Part shown: positions 1 through 13,135 of the stretch, piece after piece
Layout: each line of letters begins with the position of its first letter
How positions within the stretch are numbered: position 1 is the first letter of the stretch
Assembly: GCA_011319805.1 (NCBI GenBank)
Contig: SJRY01000161.1
Span: 61,137 to 125,136 of the forward strand
DNA: 64,000 nucleotides
Reading direction: 5' to 3'
Source: Macrocybe gigantea
Lineage: Eukaryota > Basidiomycota > Agaricomycetes > Agaricales > Callistosporiaceae
The notes under the pieces: generated by a model
Database searches by the model: none
What the model was told of the DNA's origin: nothing
Seen by the model: the letters and a program-made list of their open reading frames with translations, nothing else
Position numbers and translations under genes: made by a program

Positions 1-1
1 A

Positions 2-190
2 CAGGAACAACTTCTTGAGGATGACTCCACACTGTCTAGGGAAGTCTTGCTGCAGCGCACGAACGCGATATATCGATGGAGCGATTTCAATAGAGGCAGA
101 GCGATGAAGGAATTTGATTCTGTCATGAAGAAAGTCGTCGAGAGAGCGAAAAGACCGCGAAGGTGGTATAGTTTTCTCTTTGGACGTTAG
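2..190 (+). CDS. 3' end of an unidentified gene (62 codons plus stop)
   Basis: A reading frame open from base 2 ends at TAG 188-190. The translation is charged and helical (EQLLEDDSTLS..., MKKVVERAKR) and closes with a basic-aromatic end, RRWYSFLFGR. Its start lies outside the window. No domain is recognised. The mix of charged helix and a short basic, hydrophobic C-terminus recalls the tails of the GTPase paralogues further on (GTPase D ends with a basic stretch followed by HRIFHAFLHIKSGTS), so it may be the tail of another member. That is inference from composition and neighbourhood, not from alignment. It could also be the last exon of an unrelated gene. Confidence 0.45.
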   Translation, partial: QEQLLEDDSTLSREVLLQRTNAIYRWSDFNRGRAMKEFDSVMKKVVERAKRPRRWYSFLFGR

Positions 191-3100
191 CTGGTATTTA
201 TTACCAACACGAGATTCTTCTAAGTACGCCTTGATTCCCATCCGGTAGTACTAACAACGGCGATCGTCCTATTTAGCTCTGCAACCTAACAGATGTAACC
301 TATCCAAGTGTTGTCTTGATCTATTTCACATGATATATATATACCGATGAACTCTCATGACTCAATACGTTGCCGGAATTCGCTCCCAACACCATGAAAC
401 TTCTTTGCGTTGGTCAAACCGAACCATGTCAATGTTATCTCGTTTCGCTATAAAAATTACTGCCATCCATATGTCCTTTGTAAGGTAAACCCGGAGAAAC
501 AGAGGTGCATATTCATAAAGGCATATTTTTATGCGAGAACTCAATGTGGCTGTGCGTGCTATTGATCTAGGACGTCGGAGTGAGCTTCAAGGTCGGTTCT
601 AGCATATCTAGAGCAAAACATACCATCTGATCATCATGTATCGACTCTCTTGTATCGATTCGGATGGAAATATTGGCAGGCGAAGGCTTTCTAACGGCGC
701 CCATTGGAGATACGCTGGCAGAGTTTGGCCGGAACGAAACCATCATGTGTTCACTGTTATGACCACTACCATGCTTCAGTGCGTTCCTCGCATTCAGTGC
801 GGCCAGTAGAGAGTTCGTGTAGACTTGTTTATTGAACACTTGAACACTGAAAGGAAGAAGTGCACATACAGCGTCCAATGCAGAAATAGAAACACGCATA
901 AATCAAGGTTCGGGGCGACACAAGGAGCTAGAAAGGCACGAAATGAGCAGTTACCGGAGGGAGTGCCTGAGCGCTTTACGGAAATGAGCGATGCAAGAGC
1001 GCAAAAGCTAACAACAGCATGAGCGGTCTCGTAACATCTTTGAGGACGAGTGGGTCACCTAGTCAAACTGGCCCGTACACGTCAACGAAGGTTTAGCATG
1101 AGGAATATTTCCGGACTCACACTCCCGTATTGACGATAAATAATATCTTTTCCACCTGGCTGAGCACAAGGCCAATCTACGCAATATGCGAGCTTACCAG
1201 CTTGTTGATCAACGTGTCCGACCTGAGTATTGCGGTTCAGTTCCCAAAGAATATCGAAAGAAAGCGCTTCAGACTCACTGCTTAAAGCCAGTCCGCGATC
1301 TGTGGAGCAGCAAGCAAAGGCTGCCAGCAATCAGCACGTCGGCCGCGGTAGATAGGGTTGATGGTTATTGTCAGATTCTGAGACTGATCAAAAGGAGCTT
1401 ATATGAACACTGGATGGCGGCATACGTTGATTTTCAGCAGACGTTCAAAGGTATGAGCTTCCATGCTGAGTTATCCCGCGATTCAGCACATCGGTTTCCT
1501 CGTCGTTCAGAAAGGGCAATACTCAACGCAAGAACGACCCAGGCTGACAAATGCTTTTAACGAGTGTATCGATGGCTTGCCATGGCTGACGTACCTATTC
1601 CGCATCCTGTGGTATGTTAAGGAAACATGTTCATCCGGGCTTCAGAATGCAAGGATACATTACCGGCGTTTCCAATGATTATAACTAGAACAAGAAGGCT
1701 GAGAAGCCAATTATGCTTGCTCACTTGCATCAGGTTAATTTGGATGTCCGGCCGCAAATACAGAGGACGCACACTGCCAGATCCGAAATAGGTAGAATCT
1801 GACACGGAGCTCGCATTAATACGGGCAAGGGAGGACACTTGGACACCTACAGCTGGACGAAAGCTCCTGTCAAACCCTGTCAAGAAGTCTGAACTGCACG
1901 ATCAGGAGGACAGTGACCTCGAAGTTACCGTAAAGACCGCCTCGATCTAACAGATGATGAGATGGTGCTATAGAGACTATCGGAGATAATCCTTACCACG
2001 AGAGACCTGGAAAGTGGTCATGAGCCGAAGATAGGCAGGAGAATACGGAGCATGTTCTTACCAGACGAGGAACTGTAAGTTCTCCACGTGGCTGGCATCA
2101 ACGGCTATAATTCGAGATCGTGCGGGATGATAGCGAGATGAGACGCACAGAAAGCTGGAAACCAGATAGTGATACACTTGCAATTGATGAGCATGTATAG
2201 CAACGACATTGTTGATTATCGACTCACTGGAGTGCATGAGACAAGCCAAATGCGCTGTATCGAACACGACCGTAGACACGACCTGGATGAGGTAAGTCCT
2301 ACATTGGATCCCCATCGACACTGCACGGACCAGAGCCTTTAGACACCAAGCATCCTTCGAATAGGCTAAGGAAAATAAAGAGGCGTTAGTTCTGTTTTGT
2401 AGATTCGGAAAATCGACGTGCTTGTGTAGTAAAAGAATGTTTGAAGCAAAGAGATGCCGTACAAGACACCGCTGAAGATGACGCCGATGAGCATTGAACC
2501 CATGCTTAGTCGACGAAGAGTTAGACTTGCATTAGAGCAAAAGGCAATTGGACATACGACTTCTCCATGATATTCTCCGAATCCGCGTCAAGCATCGTGT
2601 CGGCGTAGTCCAGGTCAAGGGAGCGGAAGTCAGGCTACCGGGGCAGAGACCCGTAACAATAAGGCAGCAATGTTTTATTACCTTTTCAGATTATGCGGGA
2701 CAATAAGCTGACAATCACGGACAAAAGGCACGGCTGCAAAGGATAAAAAGTCTGACCGATTGACGAATATCACCATAAATCGATCACCACCGCGTATCTT
2801 ACTGCCTCTTGGAGAACACCAAAAAAAAATCAAATAGTTGGCGGCGCCGTTTGTGCACAGAGCGACGATTTGTAGACATCTTAGCACTTCCTTGTCTCCA
2901 CACGCCGACAAAGGTCTCCATGCAATTCGATGCGGGAACTCTTCGCAGTCGGCGATGCGGAAAGGCGTGGATGCAGAATATGTCCAGACACATGGCCATG
3001 CGAAGGTGATCTGATTTTCGAGGCCTAGCATCGATTAGAGCGGCCAATCAGAATCTTGCAATTCGGTGCGGATTTCCTTTTCGGGGCAAATGCGTCTTTC

Positions 3101-3329
3101 ATTCCAATCACATATCACGATTTGTTACCAGGACAACATTAACCTGCTGTAAAACTAAGGACGTCCTCCATGCCTACTTTGAATTTGAAGCATTGCAGGA
3201 CCCGGCGTTGGTTCCGTGACCACTGGTATCAAGGGAGTAGGGCAGTTCTCGCTGAAAAACTCCTTGACAAATCATACATACCTGAATCACGTTAGAACCT
3301 ATTGCCGAGTCCGCGGACATTTATTGAAA
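191..3329. other. No recognisable gene
   Basis: About 3.1 kb with only short, mutually overlapping frames (longest about 124 codons at 1186-1560 plus). None joins across plausible GT-AG introns to anything recognisable. No tRNA, satellite or terminal repeats were seen. It may be decayed intergenic or transposon-derived DNA. Confidence 0.5.
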
Positions 3330-5470
3330 CTATGTGCTATAATTGTCATGTTCGCCAGACTCCCAAGCGCCGGGCAATCCCAACACGTTCCGCGAGGTTC
3401 GAAAGTTTTGCAGCTGTGGAGGACGCTGGCGGCGGCGCTTCTGATCGTTGGTGAGTGGATGCATGAGAACGGTCTGGTCATCTGATGGACGAGCTAACAG
3501 ATCGAGAGCGCTTTCATTCCTTGGAACGTATCGTGTTGGCCGTGACGAGATAGCAAGATCTGCGGCGGCAGCTGGACTAGCGGCTTTGGACATTGCCTTC
3601 GGAGTCTCCGAAGACTGAAGAGACGATTGGGAGAAGGGGCGTAGTGAGAAAACGTCTAGGCGTTCTTGAGGAGAAGGCTGCGAGATCAATGGCTTCTGTG
3701 GGCGAGAATCACGGCTAGGTGTGGATGTCTGATCTTGCTCCTCCTGGGAACTGAGGCGTGGTTCATTGTCCACATGTCCATCCGGTCGAAACTCGTTCAT
3801 GCTGGCGGCCTTGTGTAGTGGCAAAATGGTTGCCGGAGGACGATCATGAATAGAACTTTTCGGCATCAGCGTCGACGGTTCCGCCGCAGAATGCGCCCGG
3901 TAAACAGGGCCAGGTTCGTCGGCTTCCGGTGGTGCGGGCGGTGGAATCCTAACAAATGGAGCTTCTATCGAATGAGAATGTAAAAAAACCGGCCGCTCTT
4001 TCGAACGGGAACTAAGCAGCGTCGCATCAAACTCCGGGCGTCGGCCATAGGATTGGTTAGCTTTACGATAGCTACCGCCGTAGTCCGGTGTAGCTTTCGG
4101 ACGGGGCATGTGGATCGACGATGGATCCGGGGCCATTAGGGCGGGAAGAGTAGGACCTGAGTGTACACTCTCAGAGTGGTATAGCTGTGGGTCAAGAGTG
4201 GACTTTTCATCGCGTTGAGCGTTCGTGATGTGCGGTTGGGATCGTGAGGCAGACTTGTCCGACTTTGAAAATCTCTTTTTCAACTTCATGAAGAAGCCCA
4301 TTTCCTGCTTGGATTCTTCTATCTCTGCGAGCTTGGTCTTGAGAAGCCGCAGCTCTTTGTGCACTCTAGTGCTCTCCGCTTCGAAATTGGCAGCCATGTT
4401 CTTCACACCGGACATGAGGCGCGCCTATCTTCTTCCGATCTGCGCAGCGCTGCCCGAAAGCCATCCGTGATGGATTGGATCTCTCCTTCGAAGGCTCTTG
4501 TTAGCTCCTCTTTGAGAGCTTCAATCTCCTCTTCATGCTTCTTGATGAGTTCCTGGATATCACGATTGACTTCTTTGCCCGCTTCTGTATCGTAGACGCT
4601 CTTTCCGAGGTCAACAACCTCGTGTTGAATCTTGAGCTGCACCGGGTGATTGGCGAAAATCCCACGAACGATACTCTGAGCAGATTCCTTCGTGTTGTAG
4701 TGTCGGAGCATCTTGGCTCCTTGGTCCAGCGCGAGTTTGAAAAATCGGTCGTCGGATTTCAGCTGCGATTCGCGGTCTTCGCCTTGCTTCTCCAGCACGT
4801 CGTCCCACATGGTAGTGATTATCATGACGTTCTTCAATGTGGTGTCGCCGCAGAGTTTTCTGAAGAGCCTGAAGGTGCGAACGGAGACGCCGCTCATTTT
4901 CTGGTCTGTGATTCGATGAAGGTAGATAACGCCATGGAGTTTCATGCCTTCCTTGTAACTTGTATCCAAGTCAATCCAAGGCGACTGCTGCATTTTACAT
5001 CGGGGCTTACTGAGTAGCAAGAAAAGCTGCTATGCTGGCCAGGATATCCGCGTCGCTCTTCATGGTATCGTCGAATCCAGGGGTGTCGATCAAACAAACG
5101 GTTCGTCCATCGAGGTCGAAACAGTCGGCAAGCTCCACTCTCTGCGTGCAAGAGAGCAGTTTGTTGGAAACCGCAAGCTTAGAATCGCTAACAAGGTTGA
5201 TGAACTAGAGACATTAGATTACGTAGACAGTAAAAATACGAAACAATTTACGGTGGATTTCCCGCTGCCCGTAGGGCCCATAATTCTGCTCAATCGTCAG
5301 TTTGGATTGTGCGAGATGACAGTGAACATTTCTACGCAATGTGTACGCACCACTCTTACTCTCCATAAGCCAGGCGATGGAGGTAGATAAATTACGGGAC
5401 TTACAGAATCATTTTCCGTGAGGTCCTTTTGGGTATATCTGAAGTTCCTGTCGGTCCATGAGTGTCGCAT
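3330..5470 (-). CDS. AIG1-like P-loop GTPase A with coiled coil and Pro/Ser-rich tail
   Basis: Probable GTP-binding protein. The G1 motif MGPTGSGKST lies at 5252-5281, followed by an intron 5205-5251 placed exactly after the T, as in the paralogues. Exon 5011-5204 carries G3 (DTPGFDD). After intron 4959-5010 comes the conserved KLHGVIYLHRIT block and the G4-like TTMWD. A coiled coil follows, then a long Ser/Pro-rich disordered tail ending at 3330. Two joins are imperfect. A likely first exon from ATG 5470 (ending TENDS) does not join G1 in frame. Near 4403-4425 the coiled coil moves between frames (one ends RASCPV, the other begins MSGVKNMAANF), which needs a one-base indel. Either the copy is damaged or the sequence has small errors. 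Family by motif only; cellular role unknown. Confidence 0.72.
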
Positions 5471-5901
5471 GAACGGCAGTGATTGGCTTACGGCGGAGGG
5501 GGTTGGAAGAGCATTGGTGTAGCTACGGAAAAAGGACGGTGCGGGTGAAGATGACAAAAGGCAGACGGTAAGCGCCATAGACTACGTTCACTTGCACCTC
5601 GTGTCGTCCTTGAGGACAAAATTGCGGGCTAAAAACCCAGCCAATAGGATCATCAGTCTGAATCAAGACCAAAGTTCGTTCCGTTTTCAGATCTTTTGTC
5701 CTAGACAGAAGAGAAATCTTGCGCAGCAGCCAGGGGCACTTTAACTCAAGCAACTAGAAGGAGGATAAAGAACAGCAAAAATGTGAACAATGTAGAACGT
5801 CGCAATTGAGAATGGTGAGCACGTGATGAGCCAGCGAGGGGTCCAAAATTTAGGTACGATACCAACTTATTTACAGCATAGGTCTTCCTGCTATTCTACC
5901 G

Positions 5902-7301
5902 TCAAGAATTACCTGCGTGTAGGTAATGACGCCGGGATGCCTCAGAAGGCTTATTCCGAGTTTCTTCATGATAACCACTAGGCATCGATTCGCCCTTGTC
6001 CTTCATGATTTTCCAGATCAAAATCGACTTGAAGAAAGCATCCTCCCATGCATGCTCCCTACTCTTGTCATTTTCCCATGCCGGGGTGGCGAAGAAAAGT
6101 TGACCTCTCCGCACCTCCTCGGCAACGACCTCAACAAATACATCGGCTCTCTCTTGCGGAGTCAGTTGTCTCCACTTGCCTTCATATTGTCTCGCTTTGT
6201 CGCGGCTTAAAACCCAATGAGGTTGATTCGCATGAATGTCGTCCTGCTTCGTCGCCCGACCCTTCTTTTGAGGTGAGCTGGATGATTCTGCGACGGTCGG
6301 AGAGTTGGCGTCCAAAGGTGCCCTGCGCTTGGGCTGTCCCTGAGATTGGAATTTGCCTATGTCATCGATGACTTTCTCCAGGTCGGCTTCCGCACGCCGA
6401 AGGTCATGGTCTAGCTCTGCCTTTGCCTGAAGATCGTTGTTCCGCAGCGCATCTTCAATTTCGGCTTTCATCGCATTGATTTCTTCCTGGAATTTCTGGG
6501 AAAGCTGATGTAGTTCGCGATTGATCTCTTTGCCTGCCTCGGTATCAACAATAGTCCTTCCCGCTGCCAGTTCAGATTGTATGCCAAGAGTGACCGGCTT
6601 CCGCTGGAGGAACAGCTCGAGAATTTTGTACGCCGAGGTGCGCAATCCGTCATGGCGAACGAGCCGCGCACCCTGATCGATGGCCGATTTGAAAAAACGG
6701 GGATCTGAGATTAACTCGCGCTCCCGCATGGCACCCTGTTCCAGCGATATCTTGTCCCACATGTTGGTCAAAATGACGGCGTTTTTTATGGCGCTGCCAC
6801 AAATCGCAGTGAACATAGCGAAGGACTGTCGGGAAGTGCTTCCGACTCTGATGTCCGTAATACGATGAAAATAAATGACTCCGTGGAAAAGGACGCCCTG
6901 GCGATATCTGTACGAGATTTAGAGCGAGTGCGAGCTAGACAAGGACAAAAAGCACATACTTCTCCATCAAAAGCCTGCTATTTTTGACAAGACATCGATT
7001 TGGCTCTTTTCCGTGTCGTCGAATCCTGGGGTATCTACTAGGGTGATGGTCCGACCGTACAAGGTAAACTCGGGAGCGACTTCCACGTCTTCGGTGCACG
7101 ATGCCAGGCTGCTCGACACCTTCAAATTCGAACCGCTGGCGAGGTTGATGAACTAGCCACAAGTGCCCGGTTAGCGGGTGCGAATGGGTCGCATAGGGGA
7201 TTTCACGGACTGTCGACTTGCCGCTCCCTGTAGGCCCCATGATCCTGCGGGCGCGTTAGCTCTGAAGTTGACAAGAGTAATGCCAGCACGTACAAGATCA
7301 T
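5902..7301 (-). CDS. AIG1-like P-loop GTPase B
   Basis: Five exons can be joined without frame conflict apart from the start: 7294-7301, 7211-7244, 6960-7152 and 5902-6907, separated by introns 7245-7293, 7153-7210 and 6908-6959. The first ATG (7301) gives a start just before G1 (MGPTGSGKST); a longer N-terminus could exist upstream. G3 reads DTPGFDD, the conserved block is LFHGVIYFHRIT, and G4 is TNMWD. A coiled coil (EEINAMKAEIEDAL) follows. A basic linker with PQKKGRATK leads to a tryptophan- and aromatic-rich C-terminal segment (KWRQLTPQERADVF, PAWENDKSREHAWEDAFF) not seen in the sibling genes. It lies 0.4 kb upstream of GTPase A in the same orientation, suggesting tandem duplication followed by tail divergence. 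All GTPase motifs look intact, so it is probably functional. Confidence 0.8.
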
Positions 7302-7867
7302 GATTGGGGACTTGTCGCCCTGCCAGCCCGACAATGAATTATATCATACGAATCCATTGAATAGTGAGCTGAGCAAAGTAATTGCCACAACTTACCATCC
7401 AATTCCTGGCAGTATGCAACATCTGAGTTGGTATTTCCAGCGAGGTTGCGTATACGGTCCAGTTACAAGGTCAACCGTCCTCGTGTCGAAACCAGGCCTT
7501 GCGCAGGGTGGTGTATATCTCGTACATGAACGGGCCTCATGTTCGAAGATGATCGATGAATGATCAACAGTATACAATACAACTGATAGACGCCGAATAG
7601 GCCACTGTCGTCATGTGCCCTGTTTTCAACACAGAGTCAAAAAAATCAATCCTGCCTTACATGTGCGTGTGCATTCAAAAAGGCGGCCAAGGGCGGATAT
7701 TTGATTTTACTCACAACAGCTGTGGGCACTGTAGCTACCATCCACCACTTCGTAAATTCCACCTTGGCACTATGCTCCGATGGGAGGGTTTAGTGTGAAG
7801 ATGTAGAAGAAACAATTCTGCATTCAAATTTCAAACATTCGCAGCTTCAAATGGCAAACGCACGTGA

Positions 7868-8083
7868 TCCACGACGCGTGACGCGGGTCGAAATCACTGC
7901 CAGTCTGCTGTTCGTTTCGAGCATGTCCAAAAGAACTTGGCGCAGAGAATGGCTAAGCTCGACCAGGAAATCCTTCAAAAGAACAAAAAGGAAAAAGCAG
8001 TTAAAGAGCAAGTTCCGGGCGACAACAAAGCCCAGGCCAACTTTGGAAGAAACCTGTTCACGACTGCCAGACAGCGGTACTAA
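7868..8083 (+). other. Possible orphan exon, lysine/glutamine-rich helix
   Basis: An open frame ends at TAA 8081-8083. Its translation has coding-like composition and a helical pattern (EHVQKNLAQRMAKLDQEIL, then KNKKEKAVKEQ, ending FTTARQRY). It is preceded by an in-frame stop at 7865, so a real protein would need an upstream exon. None was identified. It could be a relic of a coiled-coil protein gene or chance. Confidence 0.25.
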
Positions 8084-10277
8084 TGATTCCTCCTGGTAAA
8101 TGAAATAATGCAGAGACTCTGCATAATGTGGGTTGCATAATTTTCTCCCAACGCGCGATTTGCCTCATTTACGCCAATCTTCAGGTGGATTGCGGACACG
8201 ATTCTGAGTAAACCAAGTCCAACTGGAATATTCTGCGCCGTTTTAGCTGACGCTTTTTCACTGGTGGTCTACCGGCCACTCTCGGTCTTCCTCAAATTAG
8301 GGCAATCGTGAGAAGCAGTAGGCCGATGTGGATCATCCCTAATTTAGTTCTCCGCAAACCTTCAACTCCTTTCTGACCAGTGGCGCACTGAAATGGAAGA
8401 TAGTCCGCAGCTCTTTCTGCAGGCTGTTTCCGAATGATGCCAGCGAGCGTGTATTTGCCTCAGGAAATTTCACCTTTCATGTGTCGTGGACTTGCGTTCT
8501 GATGCACGCTTAAAATTACTTTTGTTCATAATTTGAACTTCGAAATTGCTGGCCACCAGGTAAGCATGTTGTCGTGCTTCCTTTTTCGCTAGAAAACTTA
8601 TGTGTTGAGCGCCATCTATTTCAGGGCTATGTATGTATCGATTCCGCGCCCTCGACAATCTCCAGACGGAACACGAGTCTGCAGTCCCTAATCTCCGCTT
8701 GCTCCTGTGAATCACGATTCCCATAGATGTCGCCATAGTTATGGACTCCTCCAAGGGGAAATGGCCGAATGACGTACACTCACTTGTTCTTATAGACACC
8801 GCCGTGCGGGTTTGATGAATCTGACTCGAGGAAATAATATCAAACGTTGACGGTGGAGGCAAGTTCTTAACATGTGAACGACAGACAGCAACCGGATATG
8901 TTTTCATACCAATCAGTTCTGAAATGTGTTCTAGGTAATATACAAGAATGCCGTAATGGTAGCTGTGCATCTGCGAAAGGCTTCTTCCGCCGAAAAGCAC
9001 CGTGCGCTCCACCGCGACAATATGCTTTCCCTTTCGTCTGCACGAACGCATGAAAAAGGTGCGTTTTCGCTTTTACTCCTCGTGCTAATCTCGGTCATTC
9101 ATGCTACCCAGAGACTTGTGGCTCCTCATCCATCAAGGTAATTCTGTGCATATGCTACGAGGCGACGTGCGACATCCCTCATGCCTCTTCTTGCGGTGCG
9201 TGCGAATATGAAGGACAACAGGACGAGCGAAGGGCAGGATGCCGTCAATTGTCAGGCCGCCAAGGCGTCTAGGTGCACCTGAGGTAGTCTGGAACCCAAG
9301 TACCAGACTGTTGGTTCGTTGGTTCCGCGGGCTCTTTTCAATTCACAGATTTTGGGAAACAGCGATATTGCATATGGCTTTGAAACAGACGACAAACACG
9401 GGCCGATCTACAAAAGGGTCTGAGGATGGCAGTACCACCTGACCAGCGGAGTACTTTGACCTACTCCGGCAGGTTCACCGCCAGGTTTAGATCTCGTCAG
9501 GAGTCGATCCAGCGCTCATTTTACCAGGAGAAGAAATGAGGGCCATGTTTTTTGCGCGAGTCTGATTCATTCCCTTCTTTTGTTTTTTTTTCTAGACCCG
9601 AGACTGTCCATCTCGTATGAACCCACAGGTGCGTCTTTCCTGCGACAAATGATCGTGGAGTGGACAACAGTCTAGCTAAGCCCACGGGTTACGGTCATGG
9701 CTCAGTGCAAACTAATTTTGGTGTTGGACCCACTGTTACAAGCGACATCTTTTAGATGATAGAGTTGAATTTCCGTCGTTTTGGCGAGAATTCAATACAG
9801 GTTCTGAGAGCACGTATGGACGCGAAAGCATTGCATATTTTTCCTTTCCAAATTAGCAAGGTCGGTCCTAGACTTTCAACTTGCGCTATATCACGTCAAA
9901 CAATAATCTTATCTCCCTGTATAGGTACTTCCAACGAGATGCGAAATAGCCATAAATTGTACGTCTCTACAAACATACGATTTCATACGGTGATCTATGG
10001 CTGGATATTGAATAGTTAAAATTCTATGATAAGCAGCGCAACAGGACAAGGCATCATACAGCTACGAGAAGACAACAACCCGTCATTGGGTATTAGAACT
10101 AGAAAGTACGATATCAATGATAAAAAAGGAGAGACATGGAGCAAAAAGGAAAGGAATGAAAGAAGAGAAAGACAGCAATGAGTAAGGTCTCCAATAAATA
10201 AGTAAAGAAAGGACATTTTACGGGACACCGTCAAGTAGCATAATCTCGTACCAAGGGTTGCGTCTACCATTGGATGT
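8084..10277. other. No recognisable gene
   Basis: About 2.2 kb. A 193-codon minus frame at 8470-9051 has no recognisable motif and no supporting exon structure. The rest holds only short frames. Nothing supports an RNA gene or repeat. Confidence 0.45.
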
Positions 10278-11310
10278 TCAGCTGAATTTCATGCAGTTCC
10301 ACCAATGCCTGCGAGGTGATTGACCTGGCCGCCGTTTGAGCAGTTTGCGTGCAACATGGCGCCGGTGCGAGACAAAGCCGTAATCCAGCATCGAACTCCG
10401 CCGCTGGACCTCGGCCAGCGCAGCGGCCTGCCTCTCATACTCGATCTGCAGCTCGCGCCGCGCCCTCGCATCCCTCTCCTCCCTCATGTCCTGCTGTATC
10501 GCCGCCATCTCCTCCGCCTGTCTTCGCGCCAGCTGCTGCAGCTCGGACAGCACGAGACGCCCGACGCCCGTCCTGGAGAACGTGAGCCCGCTCTCGGCGA
10601 GCTCGGTCTGCACTCTGAGAGGCACGGGCTTGTTCCGGAGCGTCGTTCGGATGACGTCGTGCGCGGACTCTCTCGTGTTGTCGTGGCGGATCATCGACGC
10701 GCCGCGCATGAGGAAAGGCTTGAAGAACCGATCGTCGTTCTTGAGCTGATGCTCCCTCGCCTCTTCGTCGGCTCTCGCTATGGCGTGGCGGGCAGGCGAC
10801 CACATGTTGGTGACGATGACGAGGTTCTTGAGCGCTTTGTCTCCACACATGGCTTCCAAAAAGCCGATAGAGCGACGCAGAGACCCGCTCATGCGATTGT
10901 CGGTTATTCGGTGGAAGAAGAGAATTCCATGAAGCAGGATGCCCTGCCGGTATCTGATCATAACCCAGGGGACATGATGACTCGAAACGCATTGACCGAG
11001 CACCAATTCACTCACAACGTTTCTAGAGCCGCGGCGATCACTTCCACGGTCTCTGCATCACTTTTGTTGGTATCGTTGAATCCGGTGCGTCGTAGAGGGT
11101 GACGTTGCAACCGTCGAGCTCGAAATCGCTTCCTGGTTCGACGGTTTGTGTGGTTGATGCAAGGCTATCGGAAACGACTAGCTTGGATCCGCTCGCGAGG
11201 TTGATGAACTGAAAGAGACTTGAATGTGAGTAAGATTGAAGGTCGAGAGGATGTGGCCATTGGGCCTACGGTTGATTTTCCGCTCCCCGTGGAGCCCAAC
11301 ACCCTTCGCC
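10278..11310 (-). CDS. AIG1-like GTPase C, divergent and frame-broken
   Basis: Third minus-strand paralogue. The G1 exon (about 11270-11303) reads VLGSTGSGKST, with the usual Met-Gly opening changed. It is followed by the conserved intron position and an exon beginning FINLASGS. In G3 the frame breaks: the DTPG region reads GAC GCA CC-GGATTC near 11081-11090, one base short of DAPGFND, so the conserved downstream part (DTNKSDAETVEV) is in another frame. Thr of DTPG is also Ala. Downstream, a long exon carries LLHGILFFHRIT, G4-like TNMWS (Asp replaced by Ser) and a coiled coil of EER/ARR repeats, ending at 10278. No ATG is obvious before G1. Altered G1, G3 and G4 residues suggest weakened nucleotide binding even if the one-base gap is a sequence error. 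Confidence 0.65.
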
Positions 11311-13135
11311 CATCAGCGCCGGAACAGACACCAGGACATCCATGTACTCACAGAATGTTGATTTGTCGTCTGTCTGTCATCTAGACGCCAGTCAAGACAG
11401 CAGAGGGTGAGAAGAACAAGCGTTGACTTTACTGCTCCTGCCTCTTTCGTTGTAGAATGAGTCTTTATACCTACATCAGACAAAGCATCAACGGCATCGA
11501 TTACAACACAAAGCGTACATTCTTGAAGAATTGTGCCTTTAGGGTCGAGCATCGCTCTGGAACTGGGGGAGGTCCTCGAACCGCCTTGGAGCTATGAGCT
11601 CGGGTGGGCTGGGAGTTGTTACGTTATAACGAGTGTGATTTCAGGTGGAGGTTTTGAGTCGACGCAGCATAGCAGATCAGCCTTAAGAAAGATCGTGCAT
11701 GGCTTGCTTGGCCCGTCAGAACGAGGCAACAGTGTGGCAAGACATGATTTTCGGATTACGTTTCAAATTTCAGCCGGAAGCTAAATGATGGACGCTGAAA
11801 ATGTGGACTGGTAACTATGACTGGAGAACGATATACAGAGTATCCAGAAGCTTGAAAGCAAGGGACAAAAGAGAAAGGACAATAACAAGGCATCAAGTGA
11901 CAACAGACATAGATTTCTTGTTCCTCAAACGCCTTTGGAATTCACAGCAGGGTCCCAAGAGTCATGCCGATCTCTCCGTCCGCTCCAGGTTGCGACCCAT
12001 ATAGAAGCTCTCAACCGATGCTCTGGAGAAGTTCATTTACACAGCAGGGAATCAGCCATCAGCACAGACCAAAGGAACTCCAAGCCGCATGAAGCGTCTT
12101 TTCATTTCGCACATACAGTATATATTTCTGGCCAAGTAAAGAGCAGACTGTACCTCGCTTGGTCCCAGGAAACGTTTCACTCTGAACCGCCGCGTGATAC
12201 ATATTGCAGCTGCACCCCCAGGCAAGGCGGATTAGCAGCGCCTCATGAACGGATGGGTGCCGTGGTCGTCCGTGCCAAAACCATCTTCGAGATTGCACTC
12301 GAACTGTGGTAATCGTTCCAGAGCGAGCGTGGTCCGACTGCTAACATCGCCGTCACAATGTCTAGACCACTTCATGGAAGCCTGGTTCTGGGCGGGAAGA
12401 AGGGGATGCAGATAGTTGTGCTGGGTAATAATATTTCGCGAAAGACTTGGGCTGAACAAGTCGTTCTTTTGCTGATGTCTGAATTAGGTAATGCCCGCCG
12501 TCGCGTCCGACTCTTCATCCACACCTCGGTTGGTCGCTAAGAGTTCGCAGAGACCTGAATAACGCAGAAGAGCAGTATAGCCAATGCCTCGACTTCTCAG
12601 CGTGGTCCGTACATTTTTATAGCCCACGCCCAGATGTTCGATCTACACTGCACAGCTTCATTTTACCCGCACCCGAGGTTTTCTCAAACAACGGCTTCGC
12701 CATTTGGGGAACGTAAATTGATGGGATGGCGAGATTCTGACCAGCTCAGAGGAGAAACCCAGGATGAAGTCAGGGGAGAAAAGGGACAATGACTGGGCGT
12801 GTTGACGCGTTGACGCCATGCAGTGGCGCGAGCTCGTCATTCCGGCCAGGTTATCTTTCCGCTGCCGCCATATCATCACGCGCCCGTACTATCATCTGAC
12901 GCTGGGCGAGAGCCTCGACCGAGGACATGGGACAATCTTGTCTTATATTTGCCTCAAAAGACGTCAAGCACGGTCTTCGCGCTCGCGATTCCTCACATCT
13001 GCACCGGATAGCGCGATCGTCATGACTCGGCATCGTGAGTCGCATCTGCGTATTTAAATCGAGCACACGTTCCTTGTCGTTCGTTCTCAAGCTTGGACAT
13101 ACGAAGTCTTTTGCATTCAAACCTTCTGGTTACAA
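11311..13135. other. No recognisable gene
   Basis: About 1.8 kb upstream of GTPase C and of the dioxygenase gene. Only short frames are present. It probably contains the promoter of the plus-strand dioxygenase, but no clear TATA box could be assigned. Confidence 0.4.

Noticed and set aside
8470..9051. 193-codon minus-strand frame
   Set aside because: No motif, no neighbouring exons, composition not clearly coding.
10320..11102. 260-codon plus-strand frame opposite GTPase C
   Set aside because: Antisense shadow of the conserved GTPase exon, whose translation matches the paralogues.
11313..11552. VVIDAVDAL on the minus strand, resembling a NACHT Walker B
   Set aside because: No P-loop or other NACHT motifs nearby, and the frame has no exon support.
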